64,000 bases of DNA from Ophiura sarsii (GCA_035610835.1 CM069448.1:3907607-3971606), one strand, 5' to 3'. Counted from the first letter of the stretch, positions 33,126 to 45,029 are shown. Notes: generated from the letters alone by a model not told the origin. A program made the numbers and translations.

Positions 33126-34980
33126 AGCGCCAGAATGATCACCGACGTTCAACTAGCGATTTTTGCCAATGTGTTGGGAGTGTCACTTTTTCTACTTGTA
33201 GTACTGTATCACTTTGTGTCGGTCAACAATCCTAAATCGAAGGCAGAATGAACAGATTAACATGCACAACCAGGTGAGTGTCACTACATGGGCAGTAGGT
33301 TACCTCTCTGATCAACACTGACTTTAAAACCAGAAATGTTTGCTTGCATTTAAATTTCACTAATTTTGCGAGGACCACTTACTCGTGAACATTTCATTCC
33401 GCGAATATATCAGAGGTGTAAATTCTGCTGTTATTAACATTAGAGACGGGGAAATAATGTTGTTTAGGGAAGATTGGGTGTTTGCCGAGAAAAAAAGGTG
33501 AGGGGAAAAAGAGGGTATAAGCGTAGTACAACAAATCATACTTAGTGATATTTGTCATCAGTTGGTATTATTCATCATAGAGGGCAAATATGGTATCAAA
33601 TTATGCCTAAAAGATTTATCTAAATGCCTATCTAGCCTGTTTGGTCAAAAACAAATTGAAAGTTACTCAAAATGACATAAACAAAGTGGTATACTTTCTT
33701 TTGTTGAACCCTTTATGCTGACTTAAAGCCCATTCTAATTGGATAAGACTTATTTATTGACAAAATCAGAGACATTGCAAATAAAAATGGCAATGCTGAA
33801 GGCATGTGAGTTTTACAAATGTTGAAAGAAAATAAAGTGAAACCATTTTGATTGTATGATCTATTTTCACACAAGAGACAAACTGGCATACACAATTACT
33901 CCTTTAAGATAATATAGTTTATGACTGAATACTTGTAAGAAATTGAATCTTTTTATTCATCATGATGAATCTTCAAATCCTATGTCACTTTATTCAATTG
34001 TCACGAATACATCGCTTAAAGGTAGATGTTATGATTGCTGGCCTGAATTTTAAATTGATGTTTTCTATTTTACATGAAAGGTCATCCTTGAAATTGTTAC
34101 TTTCCAAAGTTTGAGTTGCAATAACTCCATTGGTTCTAATTTTAGAAGCACAAGGTCACAATAATTTTGCCATTTGATTAGTACCCAGACTGGCTGGTGA
34201 AGTAATTCACCACATTTTAGCCTATACTTTCTAAATGGACAATTTCTGGCCCCTAAGATTTTACAGACATAATGAGAAAAATATGGTGATTCTTCTGATA
34301 TCAAAATATCCTGATGTGAAGATTTTTCTTCATAGCCCAAAAAATAAAAGTGATCGAAACATAATCCTTTAATGCACAACATCAATGTTCTAAAATTATA
34401 CTGATTTAGTGTTATATATCTTTACCTCTCACAGGTGACCCACACATCTCAGGTATCAACCAACAAAGACCAGATAAAATGATGTCACAACACATTCACA
34501 ACCAACACAATCCTGCCTGGCTGCACTCTTCAACCAACAAGTCCATCTGAATAGCTACTGACTGGAAGGGACAATGGACAAACCACACAGTATGGAGGGA
34601 GCAACGGAGATGCCAACCAACCAATCTGTCAACATCAATTTGGAAACCTCATATTCTATCTTGAATCTCTGACAAGTTCCATAGTGGAACATCGTTTACA
34701 CAAAATTGCTAAAAGCGCCATTTCCCAAATCCCAAGCTTTATATTTTACATTTAATGTAACCCAATAACTCATTCTTTTAACATTATCACGGGTCGTGAG
34801 GTTAAGGCAACATTGTGTGAACGATGTTTCATCATACAGTTTTGACTGTTTTGAAATTAATATTGGTTATTATTGTCAAAACAATTAACATGACAGCAGG
34901 TCCTGACACTTATCCCGTGAAGCAAATCAATGACTTTAAAACAGATTAAAAATTGAATAAACACTCAGTATTGTTCCACT
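33126..34980 (+). CDS. OST4: OST4, oligosaccharyltransferase complex subunit 4 (transcript; CDS 33135-33251)
   Basis: The exon runs 33126-33273 (acceptor TTTTTCCAG, donor GTGAGTG). The ATG at 33135 opens a 38-codon frame ending TGA at 33251. It begins [12 protein letters not shown], continues with the hydrophobic helix [16 protein letters not shown], and ends NNPKSKAE. This is near-identical in length and sequence pattern to animal OST4 (37 residues in human). OST4 is a single-pass ER membrane microprotein that stabilises the STT3-containing oligosaccharyltransferase complex, which transfers the glycan to Asn in N-glycosylation. The stop codon is followed 22 bases later by a donor. A 3' UTR exon probably starts at 34435 (TCTCACAG acceptor), with AATAAA at 34956-34961. 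The 5' non-coding exon is not certain. Confidence 0.96.
33135..33251 (+). CDS. OST4: OST4 coding sequence, 38 codons
   Basis: Intact single-exon CDS with no frameshift. The start is fixed by the family's invariant N-terminus (MITD). Nine bases of 5' UTR lie in the same exon, so the promoter must be upstream across an intron. It is too short to appear in a 60-codon ORF list. Confidence 0.97.
   Translation: MITDVQLAIFANVLGVSLFLLVVLYHFVSVNNPKSKAE
33585..33716. mobile_element. Partial copy of the 11866-12453 foldback arm
   Basis: Shares AATTATGCCTAAAAGATTTA, CTAGCCTGTTTGGTCAAAAA and GTGGTATACTTTCTTTTGTT with that arm. Confidence 0.65.
34016..34372. mobile_element. TTAA-flanked MITE, TTAAAGGTAGATG family, copy 2
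   Basis: It starts TTAAAGGTAGATG and ends ATCCTTTAA, with the same interior as 699-1036. It is inserted in the OST4 3' UTR intron. Confidence 0.65.
34435..34980 (+). other. OST4 3' UTR exon with poly(A) signal
   Basis: It starts after a pyrimidine-rich acceptor and is followed by AATAAA at 34956-34961. A second AATAAA is at 35701-35706. The exon end is inferred from the signal only. Confidence 0.5.
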
Positions 34981-35239
34981 AATTATGATGAAATGATAGA
35001 GATGTGAGATACTTATGCTAATTTCCTCCTCTGCCCCAATTTGACGAGATGATAAGCTATTGAGATATCCTTGGAACACTCATGAGTTCATATATTATTC
35101 ACAATGATTTTTTAAAAACTTAATCTGATTTTTTAAAAACTTAATCTGTTCATTTGTACTCATATTATTGGTCGCTTCATCTCATCTATATGATTCAGTG
35201 TAAAAATTTGGAAGCCAGCAAAGCAGAGTTATGCAATGG
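34981..35239. other. No feature recognised downstream of OST4
   Basis: A short direct repeat TTTTTAAAAACTTAATCTG at 35110-35148. Otherwise nothing. Confidence 0.35.
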
Positions 35240-35247
35240 ATAACATG

Positions 35248-35458
35248 CAGGGATGTAGCTACACTGGTCGGTGCCGGTCGGTAGCGACCGGCACTAAGGC
35301 TAAACAACCGGCACTCACAGCAATTTTCAGGCAAATTAAGCTCTCTAAGACTCAAAATTTTAGTAAATGTACATCAAATACCAGAACAGAATGCAAGAGC
35401 GTGGCGATAAATGTGTGAGATTTGAGCCGGCACTAAAATGTGGCTAGCTACAACCCTG
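35248..35458. mobile_element. hAT-like MITE CAGGGATGTAGCTA
   Basis: Ends CAGGGATGTAGCTA and TAGCTACAACCCTG, perfect 8-bp target duplication ATAACATG (35240-35247 and 35459-35466). The interior has repeated CGGTCGGTAGCGACCGGCAC. Confidence 0.85.
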
Positions 35459-35466
35459 ATAACATG

Positions 35467-36622
35467 ATTGGTTCCCAACTATGTTTCTACTCCGAAAACC
35501 CCCGGGAATGCCCTGAAAAAATGTGTGTTGTATTACAGAATACAGTACAGCACCAGTTAGTAAAGCGACTGTAGGAACTTGATGTCCATGTCACACTTTT
35601 AATCCAATTAGCTACAATGTTACGTTTAAGTAATTTGTTTCATGCAATTTCGTTTAATCATGTGATTTGTCTATATGCAGGTGTTAATTTTTTTCCGTAA
35701 AATAAATTGATAGACCAAAATTGTCTTCATTTCTTGTCGTTTTTTAAAAAATTATAATGTAGTAAAATGTAGTAAGTCTATGTAGCTTTCAAACCCATTG
35801 TATGTGCATTTCAGGCTTTGTTTCGCAAATGTCCTGCCAGTTTTGTTTGACTCATTTTCATATCTGATTACCAGAACAGCAGCAACAAGCATGCTAATGT
35901 GGGTTACCCATCAGGTCTGAAAATGAAAGCGCAATGGTTTTTATTAATAATATGATGTGAACCATTTCTTAAGTTTGTATTACTAAGAGTGTATGTTTCT
36001 GTTCTTTTACTGTTTAAATTTTATGCAAATCCAGTATCAACTTTTTGAAACAGTGTTGAAGTGAAGCATGTCATGAACTTTATTCCCTAATGTATTGGAA
36101 AATACACCATGCAATGCATTTGCCGTTCCAGCTTTATTGGCAGAATTTGTATTCTTTTCAAAGACTATAAAAATACTACATGTGTTTTTCAAGAATTTCG
36201 TTTTGTTTTGTTTTAGATTTCTTTTCTCAAATCATGTAAAATCAGCCGTTTTTTGGCCGAAAATCTGTAGAAATTTTGTTTCCACAATTTGTTTTTAAAA
36301 AAAGAAGAAAAGGTTGACAGGTCCGTCCGCCCACAAAACAGGGGTGTTTTTTCGTCGCCTTAGCTATGGTTTTGCCTGTCTTTTAACGTGAAGAGGTCTG
36401 GTATGACAACATTCATAGGAAAGCTCCAACTGAAGTAAAACTTAGATGTCCTTCTTCATTCAATGGATGACAGATCTGCGTTCACATCATCACATATATC
36501 TCATTAAGTTCCCAATATATTTGTCTTAAAATTTCACAGATTTCCAACCGCATGTGTATACTCTCAAATACAAAGAAGTGGGTTGCTTTATTTCAAAAAG
36601 TTACCATCTCTCCCATTTGTGT

Positions 36623-36667
<45 letters not shown>

Positions 36668-37191
36668 GGGATGGGGAGGAGACATACTATACATGCGACT
36701 GATACTCTACCCGTCCAATATAGAAAACACATTATTATATATTAGTTAATAATACGAAAATAACTAGAATTTGCTTATGCTCTACTTGCATAAATCAAAT
36801 AGTGGAATGAATTTTGAAGTTGCCTTGTTAGTTTGATAATACTTAGGGAGTACACTGATGATTTCTGCCCTGACTGGAGCAGGTTTATGATGCATTTGCC
36901 CGATTATTCGAGATACATGTAAGCCTATGTCTGCATATGATCATGTCATTGTTTGCACTAGGCTCCACCATCTCCAATGACAAGATAAATATATACTGTA
37001 ATCATTATTAAAACCTAGGAATAAATTCTTACACAAATATTTTGATCCCTCTACATGTCTTCTGGGACAAGATAACAAACGGCTGTTCATACATAAACTT
37101 GTATTTGATAGTGAACACTTAAAATAAAATAAATAAAAATAGGTTTAGCGTCAGGATTTGTTCAAAAAATTAGTGATAGATTTTTCGAACC
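35467..37191. other. No gene seen: poly-G run and AT-rich spacer
   Basis: A (GT)n tract runs into 30 G at 36637-36666. A GGTCCGTCCGCCCACAAAAC phrase (36315) is related to sequences at 22.9, 23.2 and 63.1 kb. No exon was recognised. Confidence 0.4.
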
Positions 37192-37579
37192 TTAAAGGGG
37201 CACAAAGTGGTGTTGACAATTTAAAGATTAAAATTAAATTTCAACATGAACATTAAAAATTACCATTATTACACAGCAAAACTTGATTAAAACAATACCA
37301 TCGCTATTTATTGAACCTTTTCTTAAAAATGCCCTCTATGTAAATATGGTTCGGGTTATTTATCACGCGTGCTGCAGGAGGACACTGTCTGACGTAAAAT
37401 GCTGATCTTTTAAGATCAGCATTTTTGAATCGACGTTTTGTTGTACAAAGAGGGCTGATTTTTCTTAATCCTTATAGGTGTAAGTTCATACATGTAATAT
37501 AATTGTAAAAATATGCCAATCCCAGTTTTTATCATAATTGAGAGCGCAGCCTCCAACACATCTTTTAGTGCCCCTTTAA
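37192..37579. mobile_element. AGGGGCAC family MITE, copy 4
   Basis: Reverse orientation. It begins TTAAAGGGGCACAAAGTGG and ends AGTGCCCCTTTAA. Confidence 0.75.
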
Positions 37580-37995
37580 GAAGAGGTGAGGCCTCTTTAA
37601 ATTGTTTTTATTTCATGGTTCTGAGGGGTTTGTCACCACAAAACATGTTTAAAATGCAAAGAGAAATGGTAAAGCTGTTACAAACATCAAACTCTGAAAC
37701 ACCTGAACTGGAATAAATAAAAAATAAAATTGAAGCGGCCCATTAAAGGAAGCGCGAGGGGACGCTAAACATGTCCATTTTTTATTTTGCCTTATGACAC
37801 AAAAGTGTTAATAGAGCTTAACTTGGAATCAATGTTTGTTAATCATTAACTAAACACATAATCAGAAAGATAGACAAAATAAATGAATAACCATTTGATT
37901 GGGTCCATATGTCCATGTTTATTCTTACCTAAATTGGCCAAATTAAATTAGAGTGAATAGGGCTTGAGTTTAGTGATTGATTTTGAGCCATCCAA

Positions 37996-38925
37996 GGTAT
38001 GGTTGGTGTAGATATAAATGCCTAGCATTACACTGAAGGTATGGGTGGTGTCGATATAAATGCCTATGCATTACACTGAAGGTATGGGTGGTGTCGATAT
38101 AAATGCCTAGCAAGGTAGTATGTTTGGTGTCGATATAAATGCCTAGCATAATACTGAAGGTATGGTTGGTGTCGATATAAATGCCTATGCATTACACTGA
38201 AGGTATGGTTGGTGTCGATAAAAATGCCTAACATTACACTGAGGGAATGTTGGTGTCGATATAAATGTATAGCATTACACTGAGGGAATGGCTGGTGTCG
38301 ATATAAATGTCTAGCATTACACTGAAGGTATGGTTGGTGTCGATATAAATGCCTAACATTACACTGAGGGAATGGTTGGTGTCGATATAAATGCCTAACA
38401 TTACACTGAGGGAATGGTTGGTGTCGATATAAATGTCTAGCATTACACTGAGGGAATGGTTGGTGTCGATATAAATGCCTAGCATTACACTGAAGGTATG
38501 GTTGGTGTCGATATAAATGCCTAGCATTACACTGAAGGTATGGTTGGTGTCGATATAAATGCCTAACATTACACTGAGGGAATGGTTGGTGTCGATATAA
38601 ATGCCTAGCATTACACTGAAGGTATGGTTGGTGTCGATATAAATGTCTAGCATTACACTGAGGGAATGGTTGGTGTCGATATAAATGCCTAACATTACAC
38701 TGAGGGAATGGTTGGTGTCGATATAAATGTCTAGCATTACACTGAGGGAATGGTTGGTGTCGATATAAAAATGCCTAGCATTACACTGAAGGTATGGTTG
38801 GTGTCGATATAAATGCCTAGCATAACACTGAAGGTATGGTTGGTGTCGATATAAATGCCTAACATTACACTGGAGGCATGGTTTATTGTTGGCATCGATA
38901 CAAATGCCTGACAATTACATTGAAG
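37996..38925. repeat. 42-bp minisatellite related to the 39-bp array
   Basis: About 22 units of GGTATGGTTGGTGTCGATAT then AAATGCCTAGCATTACACTGAA. They alternate in two variants (GAAGGTATGG and GAGGGAATGG). They share GTGT-GATA-AAATGCCTA with the 39-bp array at 23.4-27.6 kb. The open frame at 38914-38234 follows from 42 being 14 codons. Confidence 0.92.
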
Positions 38926-39282
38926 GTATTATTGAGACTTTAGTGTCTATATAATATTATAACTACCTAACTTTGCGGATTGGTTTGTCGTGCCTGCGCA
39001 CCGAAATCTTTGACATACAAAAAGCAAATCGCTGGGATTGCCGTGAGATGCACAGAGCGTGTCAAAAAGTGTCACATGATTGGAATAAATAATTAGAAAT
39101 ACATGCCATGTTTTTTTTCTTTTCAGGAAAATAGTAAGCTGTAGGCTAATATCACCCCTTACTCTCGAGATATGATCACTGCATTGGAGATGCCGATGAT
39201 TATTTATAAGATACCCAATGTATTGTTTAAAATAATCTAATATTTAAATAATTTGTGGTTTGTCATGAATAATGATAGATGA

Positions 39283-39535
39283 CAGGCGCTTAGCCAGCAT
39301 TGTCATTCCGGGGGGGGGGGGGCAAACATCAATATCGTCCCTATTTTAAAGCATTTTCGTCCTCCCCCTTTCTCTTCTCTTTCTCCCTCTCCTTCCCCCT
39401 TCTTTCTCTCTTTTCTCCCCTTCTTCTCGTCCCCATTTTCCCGCTTAGCCGTCCCCATTTTAGGTGTCCGGGGGGGGGGGGGGGGCAGTCTGCCCCCTGC
39501 CCCCCCCCCCCCCCCCCCCCCCCCACTGGCTACTG
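39283..39535. mobile_element. hAT-like element with poly-G and poly-C ends
   Basis: Starts CAGGCGCTTAGCCAG, ends CACTGGCTACTG, target duplication ATAGATGA (39275-39282 and 39536-39543). G runs follow the left end. A G run then a C run precede the right end. The centre is a CT-rich strand. Confidence 0.75.
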
Positions 39536-40809
39536 ATAGATGAACATAATCTGCTAAAATTGAACTACACCGTCAACATTCAGAGGTAGATTTTGATTGA
39601 TGTTATTGATTATGTACAAGTACACACTAAAAGAGTTCTTTGCACATCATCAGTAGCGTATAACTATATAGGGCCTTCAATTGGAGGGAGGGGGGGGGGG
39701 GGGGATTTTCCCCAAAATCTTTTTCCATTTAAAAATAATGAAACATGAAAAAGCTTGGCTACAGGAACGAGAATTAGGGCATTTTGAAAAAACCCGCAAT
39801 GCATTGTGGTAATGTTTTTGAAATATTCTTTGGTTATCATGGTTATAGTAATAGTTACGTTAAAAATATGTTTGGCGGGTTAATGGCTTTTCACTTAATG
39901 TGTCTTAAAACTTATCGACCACGTTTGGATGTTGGGCACAGCTCAGGGGCAAGGGGACTGTGTTTTACATCAAAAGAAAAGACTTTTGTTTGAATGGTGC
40001 TGAGATTGGTTCGTGCTATGCCTATAAAACAGCGGGCCACCCACCATACCTGAATTCAATGCTATCTTCAGTAGATAGCTATCAAGAAACAACAATTCAT
40101 TACAGGCCTATTAATATTCTATCTATGTTTGACAACCAAGGCATTGATAGTCCAACATCAGAGGGGTAGCCAGGATTGGAAGGCATGGAAGGGAGGTGGG
40201 GGAAGGGGCGGTGTATCAAGTGTATTATGATAGGAAGGGGCGGGGGATGGGGTTAAAACCGATAATTTGCTGATAAGAGGTATTATGGAACCAGTGTACG
40301 AACTATATATTTTGACATTTCTATCTTTAAAAATGTGCCTATTACTTAGTTACCAGACAGTCATCCAATCTGCTAGTTAGGGCTTTTGCGCAAAGCGCCC
40401 AAAATATGGCATTTTCACTTTTCCGGGGCCACCACTGATTTAGCATGTTTAATTGAGCAAAATACTGTAATTTTACCGATATTTCTAGTATTCTCATAAG
40501 TTCTGTTTGCCTATGTCTATATCACGCAAAGGATACGTGGCTACCCATGATGTTACGGCGTGGTCGAACCTTGACCATCAGACATGTAAACAACAGGATT
40601 ATAAAGTTAATATCACCATGGTATCATCCAAGCTATCTCTCAAATCCCTGGAACTAATCCAACAATATAGTAAACTTGTTTATATACCGTATACGGTTGT
40701 GTATGCATAATGAAAAGGAGACCATACCATGCTATGCTAGTTGTTACTTTGGTCTTTGGATGTGAGATGACGTCGATGTTTATCTTCTATACGATCGATG
40801 TAGCTTAGG

Positions 40810-40958
40810 CAGGGGCGTAACAGAGGTTGGTTGTCAGGGGGGGGGAGGGGGGCACAGCCAAAATAATTCCTGGTTAGAATAATTCCGTCCCGGAATTTTT
40901 CGTAAAAGGTTGCCCCAATTTTTTTCCCAGTCAGTCACCTCGTGAATTTCACGTAAGT

Positions 40959-41018
<60 letters not shown>

Positions 41019-41357
41019 CGGTAAAAAAAAAATCGCACGATCACAAAATTTCGCAGTATAAAAACACAACAGTCAACAATTTGTTGACTGCTGTGCTTTT
41101 TGTACTGCGAAATTTTCTTTTTTTCTTTCTTTCCCTTTCTTCTTTTCGTTCTTTCCCCTTTTTTCTCCTTTTCCTTTTTCTTTTTCCTCCCTTTTTCCTT
41201 TCTCTCTCTCTCTCTTTTCTTTCCCTTTCCCCCTTCTTTTCCTATTTTCCCTTCCCCCATTTTCCCTGGTGGGTAGGTTTGAATTTCCTGCTGAGCACCT
41301 TCAGGGGGGGGGGGGGGGGGGCACTGTGCCCCCTGCCCCCCGGCTGTTACGCCACTG
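40810..41357. mobile_element. hAT-like element CAGGGGCGTAACAG with 60-G run
   Basis: Ends CAGGGGCGTAACAG and CTGTTACGCCACTG, perfect 8-bp duplication AGCTTAGG (40802-40809 and 41358-41365). The interior has a G60 run (40959-41018), an inverted pair around AACAGTCAACAATTTGTTGACTG, and a CT-rich stretch. A partial copy is at 62490. Confidence 0.85.
40959..41018 (+). repeat. 60-base poly-G run
   Basis: The longest homopolymer in the window. Other G runs: 7075-7107 (33), 36637-36666 (30), 55590-55617 (28), 62624-62657 (34), 6879-6897 (19). Confidence 0.95.
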
Positions 41358-41427
41358 AGCTTAGGCCTAACTGTTCGTCATGTCATTGCCCAATATTGGT
41401 GAAATGGTGATGATCCTATGCTATTGG

Positions 41428-41945
41428 GATATTCCCGTTGAATTTCATGCATCCTCTATGGAAGACATGGTCTGTTTCTCCACGGGTGTGAAGATTTCAA
41501 ATGGAGTCACCCATACAGGTCACAACAGGGATAGCACTGGATCAAAAATGTGAGAGGTCCGATGAAATTTTTCAGTACCCCGTAGGACTTCAAAAAACAA
41601 ATTTAAGGGGTCCCCCAAGAAATTGAGGGGTCCTGAAGTTTGGGTATTTGAAAATTTTACTTTTTTACAGACAGTTTTAATGAATTTATATCGTGAGCAA
41701 AGGATGGATATGTAATTTATAGAATTTCTTAAGGTTTCCATTTCCATACATCTTCAAATTTAAGGGGTCTCTTCAATTTTGATCGGGACCCGCAAGTCTT
41801 TCCAATTTGAAACCTGACGCGTCACTATAAGAAAGTGAGAGGTCTAGGACGCGCAGACAGAACCCCTGTCACCCCATTTGAAATTCAAAAACAAATGTGG
41901 GGAAGATTACGATAATGTCTTCCAAAGAGGGTGTGTAAGAGACGT
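41428..41945. repeat. Same family, copy enclosing unrelated sequence
   Basis: Outer parts: GGGATATTCCCGTTGAATTT at the left and GTCTTCCAAAGAGGGTGTGT at the right. About 350 bp with AAGGGGTC words lies between them. Confidence 0.5.
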
Positions 41946-42810
41946 TTCTCATTGGTTTCTCACAGTACGAGGGGCAGTCAATAAATAATGAAAGTGATCA
42001 TGGTATAGGATGCATGAGTGATTCTATTGAAGGGATAATGTGATCAATATACAAAGTATGAACCTTTGTCTTTCAAACAATACACTTTTGGATTGTTAGA
42101 TACCTTTGGTTATGTAACGTCGTTAACATAAACACAATCGGTTTCAGACACTGACTGAAATCTGTCAATTATTTGGCTGGATATGTAATATGTTGAATAT
42201 GACCGGGTTGATTGATACATTTGCGTATATCTCGGCAATGCAAGCATAAAAACAGATAACACTTGGCACATGGTTAGAATACACACTTATCTCTGTTTGA
42301 CACTCTTTTTTAGATCTGAATGCCTTAATACGAACAAGAAGGGACCATCTCAAATACGCTTTTATTTAGCAAAATCCGTAATGATATACCTTAGAAAACA
42401 ACAAAGGATAAAGAACAATGGAGGGATTATAATTTAATAAATTGTTGTGGGATGTAAAGCAATAATAGTGGGGATTTCAAAAGGAGCTGTTCATAAAATT
42501 TCCTCAAACCATTGAAATTATATGACGATTACTTCATAATACATATCTAGTAGCACTAAAGTTAACAGTAATAAGAGACGTTGTGGCAGCCATCTTTGAT
42601 TGATACATTCATGTATATCTTCATTTTGACTATCACAATATTTTTACACATTGATTTAAGCATTTTTCATTATTTCTGATTAGAATTTGAAGGCACAGTA
42701 ATCTTTTATCTGGTAAATTTCATGATTTTAGCCATTTTGGGCCCGTTTCAAAATTATCTGCCGTCTGCGCATGCGCATTTTTTCTGCATGTTTCATGCGA
42801 ATAAGTTCAG
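41946..42810. other. No feature recognised
   Basis: AT-rich spacer left of the Transib-like element. No coding frame or repeat was identified with confidence. Confidence 0.35.
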
Positions 42811-43205
42811 CACTACCAAAACCCTATTGTATATTTCACGGACATAAATTATGCTAATGAGCTCATTAAATGACGTCACTCACATCATCGGGTTTTGCCG
42901 ATGATTGAAATCCGTTGATTGAAATTCTAGGTCGAGTAAAATGATGTTCTTATTTGTTGTCTGTGAGTTTTTCTGATTTTTTTCCCGTATTGGAGTATTT
43001 TTTTATTGAAAATAGACAGTTCAAATTAAACGTTGGTTCCAAGTTCAAGTAACAGCACATGTATTAAAGGCGACAGCAAAGGCAATATGCAAGCAACATT
43101 TGAGAAAAAACGATGCCCGACTTTGCAAGAAAGTGTACGGGGAAGTGTACGGGTGAACATGACAAACCAAAACAGTCTAGTAATATTCACCTCCGTGGCG
43201 CAATT

Positions 43206-43245
<40 letters not shown>

Positions 43246-43414
43246 GAGTCCAGCCGGGGGCGTTGTTACTTTTTGCATTTAATGCAGATCGACAAATCAC
43301 AGTAAAAATATAATATTGACAAAATCACAGACCACTTACACAAAAATCGCATCTGCGCATGCTCATGTCGCGATCGAAATCTACCACGCAAGCAATGAGA
43401 GAGTTTTCATAGTG
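42811..43414 (+). mobile_element. Transib/RAG-like non-autonomous element carrying tRNA-Asn, copy 1
   Basis: The 604-bp element starts CACTACCAAAACCC and ends GAGTTTTCATAGTG, whose reverse complement is CACTATGAAAACTC, an imperfect 14-bp inverted repeat. It is flanked by the 5-bp duplication TTCAG on both sides (42806-42810 and 43415-43419). A CACTATG heptamer with 5-bp target duplications matches what is known of Transib/ProtoRAG ends. EnSpm/CACTA would give about 3 bp. It has no transposase frame. It contains a tRNA-Asn-like sequence and a CRE-like TGACGTCA near 42870. Confidence 0.7.
43189..43262 (+). tRNA. tRNA-Asn (GTT)-like gene inside the Transib-like element
   Basis: The 74-nt cloverleaf has D arm GCGC/GCGC, anticodon stem TTCGG/CCGAA around CTGTTAA (anticodon GTT), T loop TTCGAGT, and closely follows animal tRNA-Asn. 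Two mismatches are visible: the first acceptor pair is A-C, and the second T-stem pair is G-G. A TTTTT run 10 bases downstream could end pol III transcription. It may be a tRNA pseudogene maintained as part of the repeat. Confidence 0.75.
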
Positions 43415-43419
43415 TTCAG

Positions 43420-45029
43420 ATAATTAGTTAACTATCATATGGAATCTTCCAAACTGGTTAATTGCTTGAATTTTACCGAAATTGTTTGATTTTTTTTTTT
43501 TTGGGGGGGGGGGGGGGCAGCATCAGGGGGATAGGCCTGTAATCAGGAGGGGGCGGGCGTTTTTGTGTGTATATATACATAGAGTCATTCCATTTTGGGG
43601 GTACGATCAAAAATAGACCATTGGGTGAAAGGCTACCAAAATGCCTCAAAAAAGGGATCGGTCTTTGGGTGATCTTCCAGGATCTTCGGTGGTGAAAGTT
43701 GTTACATTTCAAAATTGGACCGAAGGGGTCTGAACAGCCTTGCGTAAAATACATATGGGATTCCCCCGGGTTAGGTTAAGGGGTTGACACTTTAAAATAA
43801 ACATGAACATCATAAACATGAACATCGACCAACCGATAACGCGATTGAATTTTTTGAAAACTACATCAGTAAACATCGTCAAATCGACTTGGACACTATT
43901 GACATACATTCATCGACATACATGTATAAACATTGAACACGGCCCCTACAATAATTTTTCAAAGACATGGTAGACTTTGTTAGAATAATGTTACAGTTCT
44001 GTTTTGGGTTAGGGTAAGCGGCGTAGGGTATATAATGAGTTAGGGTATATCTTAGGGTAAGTTATACGATTACCGAACAGGGGTAGGGTTACTATCAGGG
44101 GCTTATAAATGAAGTTATAAATTGGCTATTGGCTAAAAAAACGCTGCTCTTCTGCATTCAAATGTAGGCTAAATCGTATAGACCTATAATATAACATCGA
44201 CATAGACATGACATAACGTCGACAATGATATATTGTGTCTGTTATACCATAGGACTAGTATAGATAATAGAAAATTGATTGCATCATTTATCGTCAATAT
44301 CATCAATACAATGCCCCGTATCTTGACAGGCCTGTTTTGAACCATAAATTGGGTTACGGTTCGTCCAGGGACCCTATATCAATTTGTTTCCAATACTTCA
44401 GTAAAATACAGAACAGGTTCGTGTGTATTTGCCAGCAGTCGGGAAAAAATAAAAAAGATATCGTTCCCGAACAACAATAAGCCTAAATCATGTAAATGAT
44501 GTACATGTAATTATAGACAGAAACAAGTAAAGGTAAAAAAAGGCCGATGTAAGCAATTTTGCAGGTTCCCCCTCCATGCCCCCGCCCAGTCCCCCGTGCC
44601 TTACTGAAGTCAAAAGAATTCGCACGTCAAATAAAAAATTCGCACGGACACAAAATTTCGCAGTCCAAAAAGCACTGTAGTCAATGTTTTATGAGTAGTT
44701 TTACTATCATTGATATTTGAAACTAAGAAAAACGCAATTTTACCTTAATTTAACACCAAAAAAAATCAAAAAAATCAAAGGGGGGGGGGGGGGGGCGATC
44801 GCAACCGTCGCCCCCCCCCCCCCCCCCCCCCATCTGACGGGCCTGATACCAGCAATTATAAACACATGATTGCTGGTATAAACACGTTTTTGATAACAGT
44901 TAAAAAACGTATCAACACGTTGTAGCGTTTGCAACCCGTTTATCGTAAACGACCTCCTGTACCTTTACACGTAAACAACAACAAATAAACGTGTTGTAGT
45001 GTTTATAAATAGTCAAACGTTTGTTTTTA
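43420..45029. other. No gene: homopolymer-rich repeats
   Basis: A G run at 43503-43517, a tandem motif GGTTAGGGTA around 44005-44095, and facing G and C runs at 44780-44830 in a probable MITE (AAAAATTCGCACGGACACAAAATTTCGCAG, related to the hAT interiors at 41.0 and 62.7 kb). Confidence 0.4.

Larger units (their letters stand above)
33274..34434 (+). other. OST4 3' UTR intron
   Basis: GTGAGTG ... CTCTCACAG. It holds a partial copy (about 33585-33716) of the foldback element at 11866-12453 and a complete TTAA-flanked MITE (34016-34372). The remainder shows nothing recognisable. Confidence 0.7.

Noticed and set aside
38234..38914. 226-codon open frame on the minus strand
   Set aside because: It is the 42-bp minisatellite read through (14 codons per unit). 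Unit variants show no codon-level constraint, and there is no start or splice context.
42871..42878. TGACGTCA inside the Transib-like element as a gene promoter
   Set aside because: No gene lies nearby, and it belongs to the repeat, so no regulatory claim is made here.
42811..43414. EnSpm/CACTA superfamily assignment
   Set aside because: The CACTA...TAGTG ends fit, but both copies show 5-bp target duplications and a CACTATG heptamer, which fit Transib-type elements better.
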